Positions 9,699 to 19,528 of a stretch of 64,000 nt of DNA are shown here, piece by piece. Within the stretch, counting starts at the first letter, position 1; every line of letters begins with the position of its first letter. The position numbers and the translations under genes are program-made. The stretch is from Wenzhouxiangella sp. XN201 (GTDB lineage Bacteria > Pseudomonadota > Gammaproteobacteria > Xanthomonadales > Wenzhouxiangellaceae): the NCBI RefSeq assembly GCF_011008905.1, contig NZ_JAAIVI010000022.1, forward strand, positions 1 through 64,000, read 5' to 3'. The notes below the pieces were generated by a model. The model had not been told where the DNA came from. It was given only the letters and a program-made list of their open reading frames with translations, and did not search any database.

Positions 9699-10793
9699 CT
9701 TGAGCCCATCCGAAACGCGCTCGATCTGTTCTTCCGTCATTTCCGGGAAGATCGGCACAGAGAGGCAGCGTTCGGCAACGGCCTCGCTATTGCCCAGGTC
9801 ACCGGCCTGGCGGCACTGCGCGAAGGCCGGCTGTCGATGCAAGGGGATCGGATAGTAGACGGCGCTGGCGATATCGTTTTCGCGCAGACTGGCTTGCAGG
9901 TGCTCACGCAAACCGTCAGGCACCAGCAGGGTGAACTGGTGGTAGACATGGCGACCGATGTGGTCTTCGTACGGCAATTCGAAGTCCGCAGTCTCAAGAC
10001 AACGCCGATAGCCGGCCGCCACGCGCCTGCGCTCGCGATTGAAGTCGTCAATGTAGCCCAGCTTGACCCGCAGGATGGCCGCCTGCAGCTCATCGAGGCG
10101 GCTGTTGTAGCCGATCACTTCATGCTCGTAGCCGTCGACACGGCGGCCATGGTTGCGCAGCATGCGAATCTCTTCGGCCAGTGCATCGTCGCTGGTAGCG
10201 ATCAGTCCGCCGTCACCGCAGCCGCCGAGGTTCTTGCTGGGGAAAAAGCTGAACGCGCCGGCCAGCCCGATCGACCCGGTCTGGCGGCCTTCGATCTCGG
10301 CGCCGAAGCTCTGTGCGCAGTCCTCGATCACCTTCAGGCCGTGACGGTCTGCGAGTGCCATCAGAGCAGTCATGTCGGCCGGCTGTCCGAACAGGTGGAC
10401 CGGCAGAATGGCGCGAGTTCGTTCATTCACTGCTGCTTCGACCCGCTCGGGATCGATGTTGAAGCTGCGCGGATCGATATCGACGAACACCGGCTCGGCG
10501 CCGCAGTAGCGAATGGCCTCGGCCGTCGCGATGAACGTGAATGGCGTGGTGATGACCTCATCGCCGGGACCGATTCCGGCGGCCCGCAGGGCCAGGTGCA
10601 AGGCATCGGTACCGGAAGCACAGCCGATCGCGTGCGAAACACCGAGATACCCGGCCAGTTCGTTCTCGAGAGCCTGCACTTCGGGGCCCAGGATGTAGCG
10701 GGTGCCGGCCATGACGCCGGAGATGGCCGCATCCAATTCAGATTTCAGGTGCTCATACTGAACACCCAGGTCGACCATGGGGATCGGATTCAT
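9678..10793 (-). CDS. DegT/DnrJ/EryC1-family sugar aminotransferase
   Basis: A 371-residue PLP enzyme that aminates a keto-sugar nucleotide. Visible motifs: GCASGTDALHLAL (phosphate site), D158 in EDCAQSFGA, and the PLP lysine K187 in FPSKNLGGCGDGG. Coupled by an ATGA overlap to the upstream Gfo/Idh oxidoreductase; such pairs make 3-amino sugars (WbpB/WbpE in O-antigen, GnnA/GnnB for 2,3-diaminoglucose in lipid A). The lone pair without other O-antigen genes fits GnnA/GnnB slightly better, but this is inference. The start is the ATG at 10793; the upstream in-frame extension lies inside the partner gene. Odd point: the last six residues (SVKCEV) and the stop come from the repeat array at 9671-9698. 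Confidence 0.88.
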   Translation of the reverse strand: MNPIPMVDLGVQYEHLKSELDAAISGVMAGTRYILGPEVQALENELAGYLGVSHAIGCASGTDALHLALRAAGIGPGDEVITTPFTFIATAEAIRYCGAEPVFVDIDPRSFNIDPERVEAAVNERTRAILPVHLFGQPADMTALMALADRHGLKVIEDCAQSFGAEIEGRQTGSIGLAGAFSFFPSKNLGGCGDGGLIATSDDALAEEIRMLRNHGRRVDGYEHEVIGYNSRLDELQAAILRVKLGYIDDFNRERRRVAAGYRRCLETADFELPYEDHIGRHVYHQFTLLVPDGLREHLQASLRENDIASAVYYPIPLHRQPAFAQCRQAGDLGNSEAVAERCLSVPIFPEMTEEQIERVSDGLKSVKCEV

Positions 10794-11755
10794 GCCGAGC
10801 GGGCATGCCCGGTCGAAGGGGCTGATTCGACCAGGGCGCTGATGCGCATGGCGGTTTCGAGTGCCAGCAGTCCGTCCTCGCCGGTAACCACCACCGGCGT
10901 GCCGTCGCGCAGGGCCGACAGGAAGGACTCGATCTCGCATTTGAGCGGATCGTTATTCTCGAAAGACGATTCCTCGCGCAGGATTTCCGGCACGCCGGGA
11001 AACATCTCCCGATCGCCGATGCGATGAATGGCCAGTCCGCAGTTCTGGAAATCGACCGAGATATAGGCCTCTGGCTGGAAGATACGCATGCGCCGCTCAG
11101 ACTTCACGCTGACCCGGCTGGATGTGACATTGGCTACGCAGCCGTTTTCGAACTCAAGCCGCGCATTGACGATATCGATATCGTCGGAAAGTACCGGCGT
11201 ACCGTTGGCCGCCAGCGAGCGCACCGGGCTCTTGACCATACCGAGAATCAGGTCGATGTCGTGAATCATCAAATCCAGCACCACGCTGACATCGGTGCCG
11301 CGCGGCTTGAAGGGGGCAACCCGATGCGATTCGATGAACAGGGGATTGAGTTCGAAACCGCCGAGATTGGCAAAAGCGGCGTTGAAACGCTCGAGATGAC
11401 CGATCTGGAACACCACGCCGCGCTCACGCGCCAACCGGGTCAATGTCCGGGCTTCGTCGAGTGTGCTGGCAATGGGTTTTTCCAGCAGGACGTGGACGCC
11501 GGCATCGAGGAAATCGCGGGCGATGTCGAAGTGCCGCACGGTTGGCACGGCTATCGAGACGGCATCCACCTGGCCGATCACATCACGATAATCAGTAACG
11601 GCACGGCAGCCGCAGTCCTGGGCCGACTGGCGGGCAGCCTGCTCGTCGATGTCGACCACAGCCACCAGTTCGGCGCCGGGAAGTTCGGCATACTTGCGGG
11701 CGTGGAAACGGCCCAGATAGCCCACGCCGATCACGGCGCATTGAGTCAGTTGCAT
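10790..11755 (-). CDS. Gfo/Idh/MocA-family sugar oxidoreductase
   Basis: A 321-residue NAD(P)-dependent oxidoreductase. The Rossmann motif GVGYLGRFHARKY lies at 10-22 and the family EKP signature at E92-K93-P94 (LLEKPIAS). The C-terminal domain has IHDIDLIL with the likely catalytic His. Start taken as ATG 11755, which puts the Rossmann fold at the usual distance from the N terminus. It would oxidise a UDP-sugar at C3 to the keto form used by the downstream aminotransferase, with which it overlaps by 4 nt (inference). Confidence 0.88.
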   Translation of the reverse strand: MQLTQCAVIGVGYLGRFHARKYAELPGAELVAVVDIDEQAARQSAQDCGCRAVTDYRDVIGQVDAVSIAVPTVRHFDIARDFLDAGVHVLLEKPIASTLDEARTLTRLARERGVVFQIGHLERFNAAFANLGGFELNPLFIESHRVAPFKPRGTDVSVVLDLMIHDIDLILGMVKSPVRSLAANGTPVLSDDIDIVNARLEFENGCVANVTSSRVSVKSERRMRIFQPEAYISVDFQNCGLAIHRIGDREMFPGVPEILREESSFENNDPLKCEIESFLSALRDGTPVVVTGEDGLLALETAMRISALVESAPSTGHARSA

Positions 11756-11857
11756 GGTGAACGGTCCGGCATGTAGTGCTCGAGGCCTGGTGGCCCGTCT
11801 CCCTTCGTTTCGGACCCGGCGATACCATCTGCGGGCATGGATCACGGCTGTAATGAG

Positions 11858-11957
11858 TGGCGGAGAGGGAGGGATTGCTGCGCCCGCTTCCGCGGGCTTG
11901 CCCTTCGGGCTGACGCTTCGCGTCAGCGAGCTCGCCTTCGGCTCGGTTCGATCCCTC
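11858..11957 (-). other. tRNA-Ser 3' remnant carrying a T-loop hairpin cassette
   Basis: Read leftward, this has T-stem GAGGG, then a 71-nt cassette (11876-11946), then the intact 3' half of tRNA-Ser (CCCTC, CCTCTCC, G, CCA). The 5' half of the tRNA is absent. The cassette begins CCGAGC, ends GCGCAGCA and folds into several short GC hairpins with GAAG-type loops (GACGC/GCGTC, GCCC/GGGC, CCCGC/GCGGG). The same cassette type with different stems interrupts the tRNA-Ser copy at 12185-12348. Just upstream (11961-11977) is another T-arm-like hairpin. Confidence 0.7.
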
Positions 11958-12022
11958 TGATCGGGTTCGAATCCCGAAGCGCCAGTAGCTCCTCTTCACG
12001 CGCCACAACGCTGTACTCTCAA

Positions 12023-12115
<93 letters not shown>

Positions 12116-12184
12116 GTATTGTCAGGCCCGCGAAATCCGCGGTGCCATTTCGAAACTTGCAGCCCGGGGCGGTCCTGCGGACCG

Positions 12185-12348
12185 CGAGAGGGAGGGATTA
12201 CTGCGCGACCTTCGGTCGCTTGCCCTCCGGGCTCGCCAGCCTATCGGCTGGCTCGTGAGCTCGCTGACGCTCGGTTCGAACCCTCGAACGGGGAGAACCC
12301 GTTACCGGTTTTCGAGACCGGCGCATTCAACCACTCTGCCACCTCTCC
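12185..12348 (-). pseudogene. tRNA-Ser (CGA) copy interrupted in the T-loop by a 76-nt cassette
   Basis: From the 5' end to the T-loop this copy is identical to the intact tRNA-Ser(CGA) downstream of it. After TTCGAA comes a 76-nt insert (12199-12274), then the T-stem 3' strand and an acceptor strand with one mismatch (CCTCTCG). The discriminator base and CCA are lost (CGGT instead of GCCA). The insert starts CCGAGC, ends GCGCAGTA and contains three stem-loops (CAGCC/GGCTG, GCCC/GGGC, GCGACC/GGTCGC). It is unlikely to give a functional tRNA unless the insert is removed. Confidence 0.8.
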
Positions 12349-12422
12349 GTGGAGCGCGCATTATACAGAACGAGGCAGAATTTCGCAGGCAGCGCTTTCG
12401 GTAACCGCAGTGCGATTTGGCC

Positions 12423-12578
12423 TCACGCCATGGCGCAAAGGCGCCAAGAACGCAAAGGAACTGCAACTAATGCACCCACGCTTTCCTGGAGGCTCAACTT
12501 CGCCGTGCTCGGCACGACCCGGAACAATTCGATTTTCTTTCCTCTTGGCGATCTTCGCGCCTTAGCGCCTTGGCGTGA
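12423..12578. repeat. Inverted array of 8-9-nt repeats (island B)
   Basis: Left arm 12423-12458 and right arm 12541-12578 are inverted copies built on CGCnAAGG units (TCACGCCA.GGCGC.AAGGCGC...). They flank about 80 nt of unrelated sequence. It lies between the 3' end of alaS and the interrupted tRNA-Ser. No gene is seen in it. Confidence 0.8.
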
Positions 12579-12599
12579 AACCCATCGGCAGCACGCTTT

Positions 12600-15233
12600 C
12601 TAAAGTCGCTCCCGCAGCCAGTCCGCCACCGAGTCCAGCGCCCCGGGCAGCGCCTTGGCATCGCTCCCCCCCGCCTGTGCAAAATCCGGCCGACCACCGC
12701 CCTTGCCGCCGACCTGGGTGGCCACATGGTTGACCAGCTCGCCGGCCTTGACCTTGCCCGTCAGGTCCTTGGTCACGCCAGCGACCAGGCGCACGCCGCC
12801 CCCGGCCGCCGTGCCGAGCACGATCACGCCCGAGCCGATCTTGTTCTTGAGCTGATCGACGGTGTCGCGCAGGCTGTTGGGGTCGATGCCGTCGAGCTGG
12901 GTGGCGATCAGCTTGACGCCACCGACCTCGACCGCCTGCGAGGCCAGGTCGGAGCCGGCCGCCGAGGCCAGTTTGCCCTTGAGCCGCTCAAGCTCCTTTT
13001 CGAGTTCGCGCGAGCGTCCCAGCAACTGCTCGATGCGCTCACCGAGCTGCTCCGGGCTGGCCTTGAGCCGGCCGGCCGCCTCGCGCACTTCGTGATCGAG
13101 CCTTTGCAGCCATTCGACCGCCACGCGCCCGGCCACCGCCTCGATCCGGCGCACACCCGCAGAAATCCCGGTCTCGGAGACAATCTTGAACAAGCCGATG
13201 TCGCCAACGCGGTCAACGTGCGTGCCGCCGCACAACTCCATCGAGAAATCGCCGAAGCGCATCACGCGCACCTCGTCGCCGTACTTCTCGTCGAAGAAGG
13301 CCAGCGCACCGGCTTCCAGCGCCTGGTCGAAGGACATCTCGCGCTCCTCGGCAGCAGCATTGGCCTGAATCTGATCATTGACCAGGCGCTCGATCCGCTG
13401 CAGTTCGTCCTCGGTGACGGGTGCATGATGTGAGAAGTCGAAGCGCAGGCGATCAGGCGCGACCAGCGAACCCTTCTGCTGGACGTGGTCACCCAGCACT
13501 TCGCGCAGCGCCGAATGCAGCAGATGCGTGGCCGAGTGATGGCGCACGATATCGGCGCGGCGCTTCGAGTCGATCCGTCCGGCCACCCGGTCGCCAAGCT
13601 TGAGTTCACCCGAGGCCAACTGGCCGACATGGCCGTGAAAAGCGCCGGCGAGCTTGCGCGTGTCCGTCACCTCGAATCGGCTGCCGTCGACTTCGAGCAC
13701 ACCGGTGTCGCCCACCTGACCACCGGACTCGGCGTAGAAAGGCGTCTGGTCAAGCACCAGCACTGCTTGCTGGCCGGCGCCGATCCGGTCGACGGGTTTT
13801 CCATCGACGAGGATGGATGCAACCTCAGCAGAATCAGTAGCATGGCGCTCATATCCGAGAAATTGCGTGACTGGCAGTTCCGAGATCAATTCGGCCGGAA
13901 TGCCGTCCGCGGCGGCGAACTTGCCGGCCGCCCTCGCCCGCTCGCGCTGGGCATTCATGGCCTGCTCGAAACCGGCCTCGTCGACCGTCAGATCGCGCTC
14001 GCGCGCGATGTCGCGGGTCAGGTCGATCGGAAAGCCAAAGGTGTCGTAGAGCTTGAAGGCCACGTCGCCGGGAATCTCACGCCCGTCGAGCTCGGCGATC
14101 ACGCCCTCGAGCAACTTCATGCCCTGGTCGAGGGTCTCGCCGAAGCGCCGCTCCTCGCGCTCGAGTACTTCGATGACGTGCGCCTGCATCTCGCGCAGTT
14201 CCGGGTAGGCGTCTCCCATGAGACCCGCCAGCGGCTCCACCATGCGGGCAAAGAACAAGTCCTTGCAGCCCAGCTTGTAGCCGTGGCGAATGGCGCGGCG
14301 GATGATGCGTCGAAGCACATAGCCGCGACCTTCGTTGGCCGGTAGTACACCGTCGACGATCAGAAAGGCGCAGGCGCGGATGTGATCGGCAATCACCTTG
14401 AGCGAAGCAGCCTCGCGGTCGTTTGTTCCGGTGAACTTCGCGGCCGCATCAATCAACACCTGGAACAGGTCGATCTCGTAATTGGAATGCACGCCCTGCA
14501 GAATCGCGGCCAGGCGTTCCAGGCCCATGCCGGTATCAACCGAAGGCGCCGGCAAAGGACTCATGCTGCCATCGGCAGCACGGTCGTACTGCATGAATAC
14601 CAGGTTCCAGACCTCGATATAGCGGTCGCCATCTTCCTCCGGCGATCCGGGAGGTCCGCCGGGCACTTCCGGCCCGTGGTCGTAGAAAATCTCCGAACAG
14701 GGCCCGCAGGGGCCGGTGTCACCCATCGCCCAGAAGTTGTCGCTTTCATAGCGCTTGCCTGGCTTGTCACCGATACGCGAAAAGCGCTCCGGATCAACGC
14801 CGATTTCGTTGAGCCAGATGTCGGCGGCCTCCTGGTCGTCCTCATAGACGGTCACCCATAGTTTCTCGGCCGGCAGGCCGCAGGTTTCCGTCAGGAATTC
14901 CCAAGCGTATTCAATGGCTTCGCGCTTGAAGTACTCACCGAAGCTGAAGTTGCCGAGCATCTCGAAGAAGGTGTGATGCCGGGCGGTGTAGCCGACATTC
15001 TCCAGATCGTTGTGCTTGCCACCGGCGCGCACGCAGCGCTGCGAACTGGTCGCACGCGAATAGGAGCGCTTGTCCGAACCGAGAAAGACATCCTTGAACT
15101 GCACCATGCCGGCGTTGGTGAACAGCAGGGTCGGATCGCTGGCCGGCACCAGCGAGCTAGACGGCACGATGCGATGGTCGCGCTCGGCAAAGAAATCGAG
15201 AAAGGCCTGGCGAATGTCGGCGGTGGTTTTCAT
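12600..15233 (-). CDS. alaS: Alanyl-tRNA synthetase
   Basis: An 877-residue class II synthetase charging tRNA-Ala and editing mischarged Ser/Gly. The catalytic domain (about 1-450) has [13 protein letters not shown] and the motif 2 region [10 protein letters not shown]. The editing domain has the zinc ligands HHSATH and CGGTH. The C-terminal DHHA1 domain ends [11 protein letters not shown]. Normal length. Start taken as ATG 15233 ([12 protein letters not shown], the usual N terminus); an in-frame alternative at 15266 adds 11 unlikely residues. recX and recA read in the same direction upstream, separated from it by the long-hairpin region, so alaS probably has its own promoter. Confidence 0.98.
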   Translation of the reverse strand: MKTTADIRQAFLDFFAERDHRIVPSSSLVPASDPTLLFTNAGMVQFKDVFLGSDKRSYSRATSSQRCVRAGGKHNDLENVGYTARHHTFFEMLGNFSFGEYFKREAIEYAWEFLTETCGLPAEKLWVTVYEDDQEAADIWLNEIGVDPERFSRIGDKPGKRYESDNFWAMGDTGPCGPCSEIFYDHGPEVPGGPPGSPEEDGDRYIEVWNLVFMQYDRAADGSMSPLPAPSVDTGMGLERLAAILQGVHSNYEIDLFQVLIDAAAKFTGTNDREAASLKVIADHIRACAFLIVDGVLPANEGRGYVLRRIIRRAIRHGYKLGCKDLFFARMVEPLAGLMGDAYPELREMQAHVIEVLEREERRFGETLDQGMKLLEGVIAELDGREIPGDVAFKLYDTFGFPIDLTRDIARERDLTVDEAGFEQAMNAQRERARAAGKFAAADGIPAELISELPVTQFLGYERHATDSAEVASILVDGKPVDRIGAGQQAVLVLDQTPFYAESGGQVGDTGVLEVDGSRFEVTDTRKLAGAFHGHVGQLASGELKLGDRVAGRIDSKRRADIVRHHSATHLLHSALREVLGDHVQQKGSLVAPDRLRFDFSHHAPVTEDELQRIERLVNDQIQANAAAEEREMSFDQALEAGALAFFDEKYGDEVRVMRFGDFSMELCGGTHVDRVGDIGLFKIVSETGISAGVRRIEAVAGRVAVEWLQRLDHEVREAAGRLKASPEQLGERIEQLLGRSRELEKELERLKGKLASAAGSDLASQAVEVGGVKLIATQLDGIDPNSLRDTVDQLKNKIGSGVIVLGTAAGGGVRLVAGVTKDLTGKVKAGELVNHVATQVGGKGGGRPDFAQAGGSDAKALPGALDSVADWLRERL

Positions 15234-15282
15234 CAAGTCAGCTAATCCGGAAAGCGTAGGTGGCAAGTTCAGACATATAGTG

Positions 15283-15549
15283 TACTAATGAGGCCGCTAA
15301 TCAGCAGACATTCAGCTTGTCTCTCAGCATCCGTGGCAAGGCGTCGGGGCGCCGGTGTAGCAAAGTCTACATCAAGCGCCGAGAACGCAGTCCACGGACG
15401 CTGAGAGACAAGCCCTGCGGGAGATTCGGAGACGGCCACCGGCTGCGTTCCGCTCGCTTGAAATAGTCTGGCTATGTCTGCACTCACGCGCCTTGCCGGA
15501 GGCCGTCTCCGAAACTCTGAATGTCTGCTGATTAGCGACCTCATTAGTA
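15283..15549. repeat. Composite palindrome I: outer 33-bp inverted repeat enclosing two long hairpins
   Basis: Outer arms 15283-15315 and 15517-15549 pair over 33 bp with one mismatch. Inside lie two independent hairpins. Hairpin 1 has arms 15315-15336 and 15392-15413 (22 bp, one mismatch). Hairpin 2 has arms 15421-15443 and 15495-15517 (23 bp, two mismatches). The two cores are inverted relatives of each other: GGCAAGGCG ... TAGC-N-A ... TCAAGCG ... GAACGCAG. The strand could fold into a three-way junction. No protein-coding gene is supported here. Confidence 0.85.
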
Positions 15550-15604
15550 AGGCCTGCAGGGGCAAGGGGAAACGCGCCCGCGACCCAAGTCGACGATTCA
15601 CTAA

Positions 15605-15672
15605 GCCGGCGGGGTGTGTTTCGTGCGCGATTTCGGGTAACCGTATGAGCGCATGAAACACACCCCGCCGGC
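15605..15672. repeat. Long hairpin with conserved loop (copy 1)
   Basis: Arms GCCGGCGGGGTGTGTTTC (15605-15622) and its exact complement (15655-15672) form a perfect 18-bp stem, extended by TGCGC/GCGCA after a one-base break. The 20-nt loop (15629-15648) begins GATTTCG and ends CGTATGA, as in the hairpin at 15753-15832, while the stems are unrelated. Confidence 0.85.
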
Positions 15673-15752
15673 GTCCCGCTACGAACGAATCTTTGTGCAC
15701 GTTGATCGGCGAAGAAAGAGTGCTAGCGTCGACGGTGAGGCTCGCGGCGGGA

Positions 15753-15832
15753 TCCAGTGCCGGGTTGGGGCCTTCAACTCGCGATTTCGAGGGATCGTAT
15801 GAGCGAGTTGAAGGCCCCAACCCGGCACTGGA
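15753..15832. repeat. Perfect 30-bp hairpin with conserved loop (copy 2)
   Basis: Arms 15753-15782 and 15803-15832 are exact reverse complements over 30 bp. The 20-nt loop (15783-15802) is GATTTCGAGGGATCGTATGA, matching the loop of the hairpin at 15605-15672 in 16 of 20 positions. It ends 15 bp before the recX stop codon, so it might also act as a transcription barrier. Confidence 0.88.
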
Positions 15833-15847
15833 TTGCATTGAGTGCGA

Positions 15848-16293
15848 TTAATCGAGCAGCTCCCGAATATGCTCATGGGCGAAGCCGCGGCGGGCAAGGG
15901 CCTGCTGGCGGCGGGCCTTTTCCTTCAGGTCGGAAGGCGGCTCGCTGCCGTAGCGACGTTCGTACCAGCGCGCTGCCACGGCCTGCCAATCGGGCGCCTC
16001 GCTGGTCAGGGCGCGAGCAGCCAGACCCCGACCGATGCCGCGTTCGGCCAGCTCGGCCCGGATTCGCACCGGACCGTAGGCCTTGCCGACCCGCTGGCGC
16101 ACGAAACTTTCGGCGAAGCGCTCGTCGGACTGCAGGTTTTCGGCCGCCAGTTCGTCAATCACGGCCTCGGCATCAGCCCTGGGCCAACCGCGCCCGGTGA
16201 GCTTGCGCAAGAGCTCCTTGCACGAGTGTTCGCGCCGCGCCAGCAGGCGCATGGCGGCCTCGCGAAGCTGCACACGCTCCGACGGCGAAGGCA

Positions 16294-16294
<1 letters not shown>
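15848..16294 (-). CDS. recX: Regulatory protein RecX
   Basis: A 148-residue all-helical inhibitor/modulator of RecA filaments. Typical RecX features: AAMRLLARREHSCKELLRKL at the N terminus and ENLQSDERFAESFVRQRVGKAYGP in the middle, with normal length. The ATG at 16294 overlaps the recA TGA by one base (TGATG), giving translational coupling; a TTG one codon upstream is possible. Co-transcribed with recA, the usual gammaproteobacterial order. Confidence 0.95.
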
Positions 16295-17361
<1,067 letters not shown>

Positions 17362-17562
17362 GATAGATGTCCTCTCTTCTCGATTCGTTTCGGGGTGCCG
17401 CGATCGGTCCCGATTATCTCACAGCACCGTCGCGATCCAAGGCCGGCAGCCCGGATCACGGCCATTTCTTACACCGGAGTGCGACGCTGTCCTACATCAC
17501 ACGGGCCATGCTGCCTGAGTGCATTCTCAAAACCCGAGAAAGCCGGGCGGAAACCCGCTAGC

Positions 17563-18210
17563 ATGGCGATTTCCAGACCCGTGGACCCTGCCGTGATCGC
17601 TCGCTGCCCTTCAATATCGACCCGACTACTTGTCACGCTCGCGGCCCTGCTCTTGATCGCCGGTTGCGGACCGCAACCTTACGATCCGGGCTTGCTTCGT
17701 TCGCCCGGGTTCGGCACCGCAGAGGGCGAGCGGCGTTCCTGGACCTTCAGCCATCATGCCAGCACGGATTCCTACGAGCTGACCATCGACCAGGGTGTGG
17801 CCGCCATCCGCCGGGTCGGTCCCGAACCCTGGGCCTTTCTCGCGCAGATGCTCCCCGAGGGCTCGATTGAGCAACTGGCCGGCCGCCGACTGGTCTTTGC
17901 CGTCGAACTGCGTGGACAACTCGACACCACCGAATGGGGAAAGCCTTTCGAGCCGACCGGGCTGTTGGCAAAAATGTGGCACCGGCCGGGTGACGGGGCA
18001 CGCGGCGCCCATGCCCTGCTCGGGTCCGAGCGCGTTCACTCCGAGCGCTTACCCCTGCCCGGCGACGCCAGTTTGCCAGACTGGAAACGACACACGCTGG
18101 AATTCGACACGCCGGAAACCTTGTCGCGACTTCAGATCGCGATCGTCATGAGTACCGGCGGCACGCTGGAGATGCGCAATCCCTCGCTGCACATCGTCGA
18201 ACCGGACTAA
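17563..18210 (+). CDS. Predicted lipoprotein of unknown function
   Basis: A 215-residue protein with a signal sequence ending in a clear lipobox (LLLIAGC), so membrane-anchored. The rest is a soluble, probably beta-rich domain; I do not recognise a family. It starts at ATG 17563; a GTG at 17593 (VIARCPSIS...) is a possible shorter start that would still precede the lipobox. It converges on thpR with 10 bp between stops. It reads away from recA. Confidence 0.7.
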   Translation: MAISRPVDPAVIARCPSISTRLLVTLAALLLIAGCGPQPYDPGLLRSPGFGTAEGERRSWTFSHHASTDSYELTIDQGVAAIRRVGPEPWAFLAQMLPEGSIEQLAGRRLVFAVELRGQLDTTEWGKPFEPTGLLAKMWHRPGDGARGAHALLGSERVHSERLPLPGDASLPDWKRHTLEFDTPETLSRLQIAIVMSTGGTLEMRNPSLHIVEPD

Positions 18211-18220
18211 GCGAAACGCT

Positions 18221-18739
18221 TCAGTTCAGAGACCAGCTCTTCAGCACCCGGTAGGGCCGGCCGGGCACGGATTCGACCAACCCGAAGTGCTCGACCATCC
18301 AGGTCAACGGCTCTGGCCGGGGCAGTTCGGGGCGGCGAGCGACCTTGCGGAACAGGGTCACGTGCGGTCGCAAGGGCCGGCGATCCAATCGAATGCCGAG
18401 CCCGGTCACCGCCTCGAACAAGCCGGAATACAGGATCTGCATCGCAGCCGGCGCTTCACCGCCCAGCCACAGCACGCGGGCACCCGGGAACCAGCCGAAA
18501 CGATCGAGCACACAGGCAAACGGCCTGCCCTCGACGGCCGTGACGGCCGTCTCGATTGCCGCCATCTGATCGGCCGGCTGATCGCCCAGGAACAGCAGTG
18601 TCAAATGAAGATTGTGATCGGGCACCCTGCGCGGACCATCCGTTGTGCCCAGTGCCTCGCGGCGCGCCACGATCTCGGCCCGAATGCGCTCGTCGGGCCA
18701 GAGCGCAAGGAACAAACGCCGGGTATCGGCCTCGGACAT
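18221..18739 (-). CDS. thpR: RNA 2',3'-cyclic phosphodiesterase / 2'-5' RNA ligase family
   Basis: A 172-residue 2H phosphoesterase. Both HxTx motifs are present: NLHLTLLFLG and RPHVTLFRK. Normal length for ThpR/LigT. It follows the pncC gene with 13 bp between them, so the two are probably one transcript. Confidence 0.92.
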   Translation of the reverse strand: MSEADTRRLFLALWPDERIRAEIVARREALGTTDGPRRVPDHNLHLTLLFLGDQPADQMAAIETAVTAVEGRPFACVLDRFGWFPGARVLWLGGEAPAAMQILYSGLFEAVTGLGIRLDRRPLRPHVTLFRKVARRPELPRPEPLTWMVEHFGLVESVPGRPYRVLKSWSLN

Positions 18740-18752
18740 CGTGCACGTGCTC

Positions 18753-19253
18753 CTAGGTCAATCTCGACAGCAAGCCTTCCAGGGCGGTGGCCACACTCAC
18801 CCGACGAACATCCTCGCGTTCGCCCCCGAGGTAATGAATCTCGGTTTCGACCCGGTCATCCGGTAGCGCCCAACCGAAACAGACGGTGCCGACCGGCTTG
18901 TCGGGCGTGCCACCGTCGGGACCGGCGATACCGGAAACCGAGACAGCCACGTCGGCCCGGCTGTTCTCGACCGCACCGCGCGCCATGGCGGCCGCCACTT
19001 CCTCGCTTACGGCGCCAAAGCGGTGCAGATCACCGGGCTTGACCCCCAGCAGATCGATCTTGGCTTCGTTGGAATAGGTCACCAGCCCGCGCTCAAACCA
19101 TTCCGAGGAGCCCGGCAGATCGGTACAGACCTTGGCAATCCAGCCGCCGGTACAGGACTCGGCCGTGACCAGCCGGCGGCCCAGCATCTTCATCTCCGCT
19201 GCCAGGGCGGTGGCCAGCATCGCGAGCGCTTCGTCGTCGTGTCGGGTAGCCAT
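18753..19253 (-). CDS. pncC: Nicotinamide-nucleotide amidohydrolase (CinA C-terminal domain)
   Basis: A 166-residue enzyme hydrolysing NMN to NaMN and ammonia in pyridine-nucleotide salvage. Marks: LVTAESCTGGWIA with the catalytic Ser, GLVTYSNEAK, and SVSGIAGPDGG. It is the stand-alone short form without the N-terminal CinA domain. Upstream is the inverted repeat island C and then mutS reading the other way. Confidence 0.94.
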   Translation of the reverse strand: MATRHDDEALAMLATALAAEMKMLGRRLVTAESCTGGWIAKVCTDLPGSSEWFERGLVTYSNEAKIDLLGVKPGDLHRFGAVSEEVAAAMARGAVENSRADVAVSVSGIAGPDGGTPDKPVGTVCFGWALPDDRVETEIHYLGGEREDVRRVSVATALEGLLSRLT

Positions 19254-19272
19254 CTATCAAATCGAAGTTCGG

Positions 19273-19509
19273 GAAACCGCAGATTGCGCAGATTAACGCA
19301 GATTGATCAAAACAGAATCGTCAGTTTGCACAACTGGTTCCAACCGCAGATCAGGCAGGATCAACGTGCGACAAGACTTGGCTTGCCAATACTCCTGCTG
19401 TGCTGTGCCCGTCTGTTTGTAGTCCTCAATATAGTCCAGAAGCTGTGCTCATCTGTGAAACCTGTGGACACAAACCTCATCTGCGTTAATCTGCGCAATC
19501 TGCGGTTTC
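19273..19509. repeat. Perfect 31-bp inverted array of CGCAGATT repeats (island C)
   Basis: Arms 19273-19303 and 19479-19509 are exact reverse complements (GAAACCGCAGATTGCGCAGA... with CGCAGATT units every 9-10 nt). About 175 nt lie between them, with degenerate internal copies (AACCGCAGAT near 19350, CATCTGTG near 19450). It fills the spacer between pncC and mutS, ending 19 bp before the mutS start, so it lies in the mutS leader. Confidence 0.9.
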
Positions 19510-19528
19510 AAGAACGTCCTGCAATCCG

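Noticed and set aside
15283-15549. Integron attC site or tRNA-like cloverleaf gene
   Set aside because: No RYYYAAC/GTTRRRY boxes, no integrase, stems far longer than tRNA arms, and no T-loop consensus.
15269-15838. Minus-strand open frame of 189 codons across the long-hairpin region
   Set aside because: It runs through several perfect inverted repeats, so its sequence is dictated by the palindromes. No family motif or ribosome site; treated as repeat DNA.
17362-17560. LexA box upstream of recA
   Set aside because: No convincing CTGT-N8-ACAG or TTAGTA-type palindrome was found; SOS control may still exist through a divergent site.
19273-19509. CRISPR array
   Set aside because: Repeat units are 9-10 nt, arranged as two inverted blocks with no regular spacers, and no cas genes are near. 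The same holds for the other four islands.
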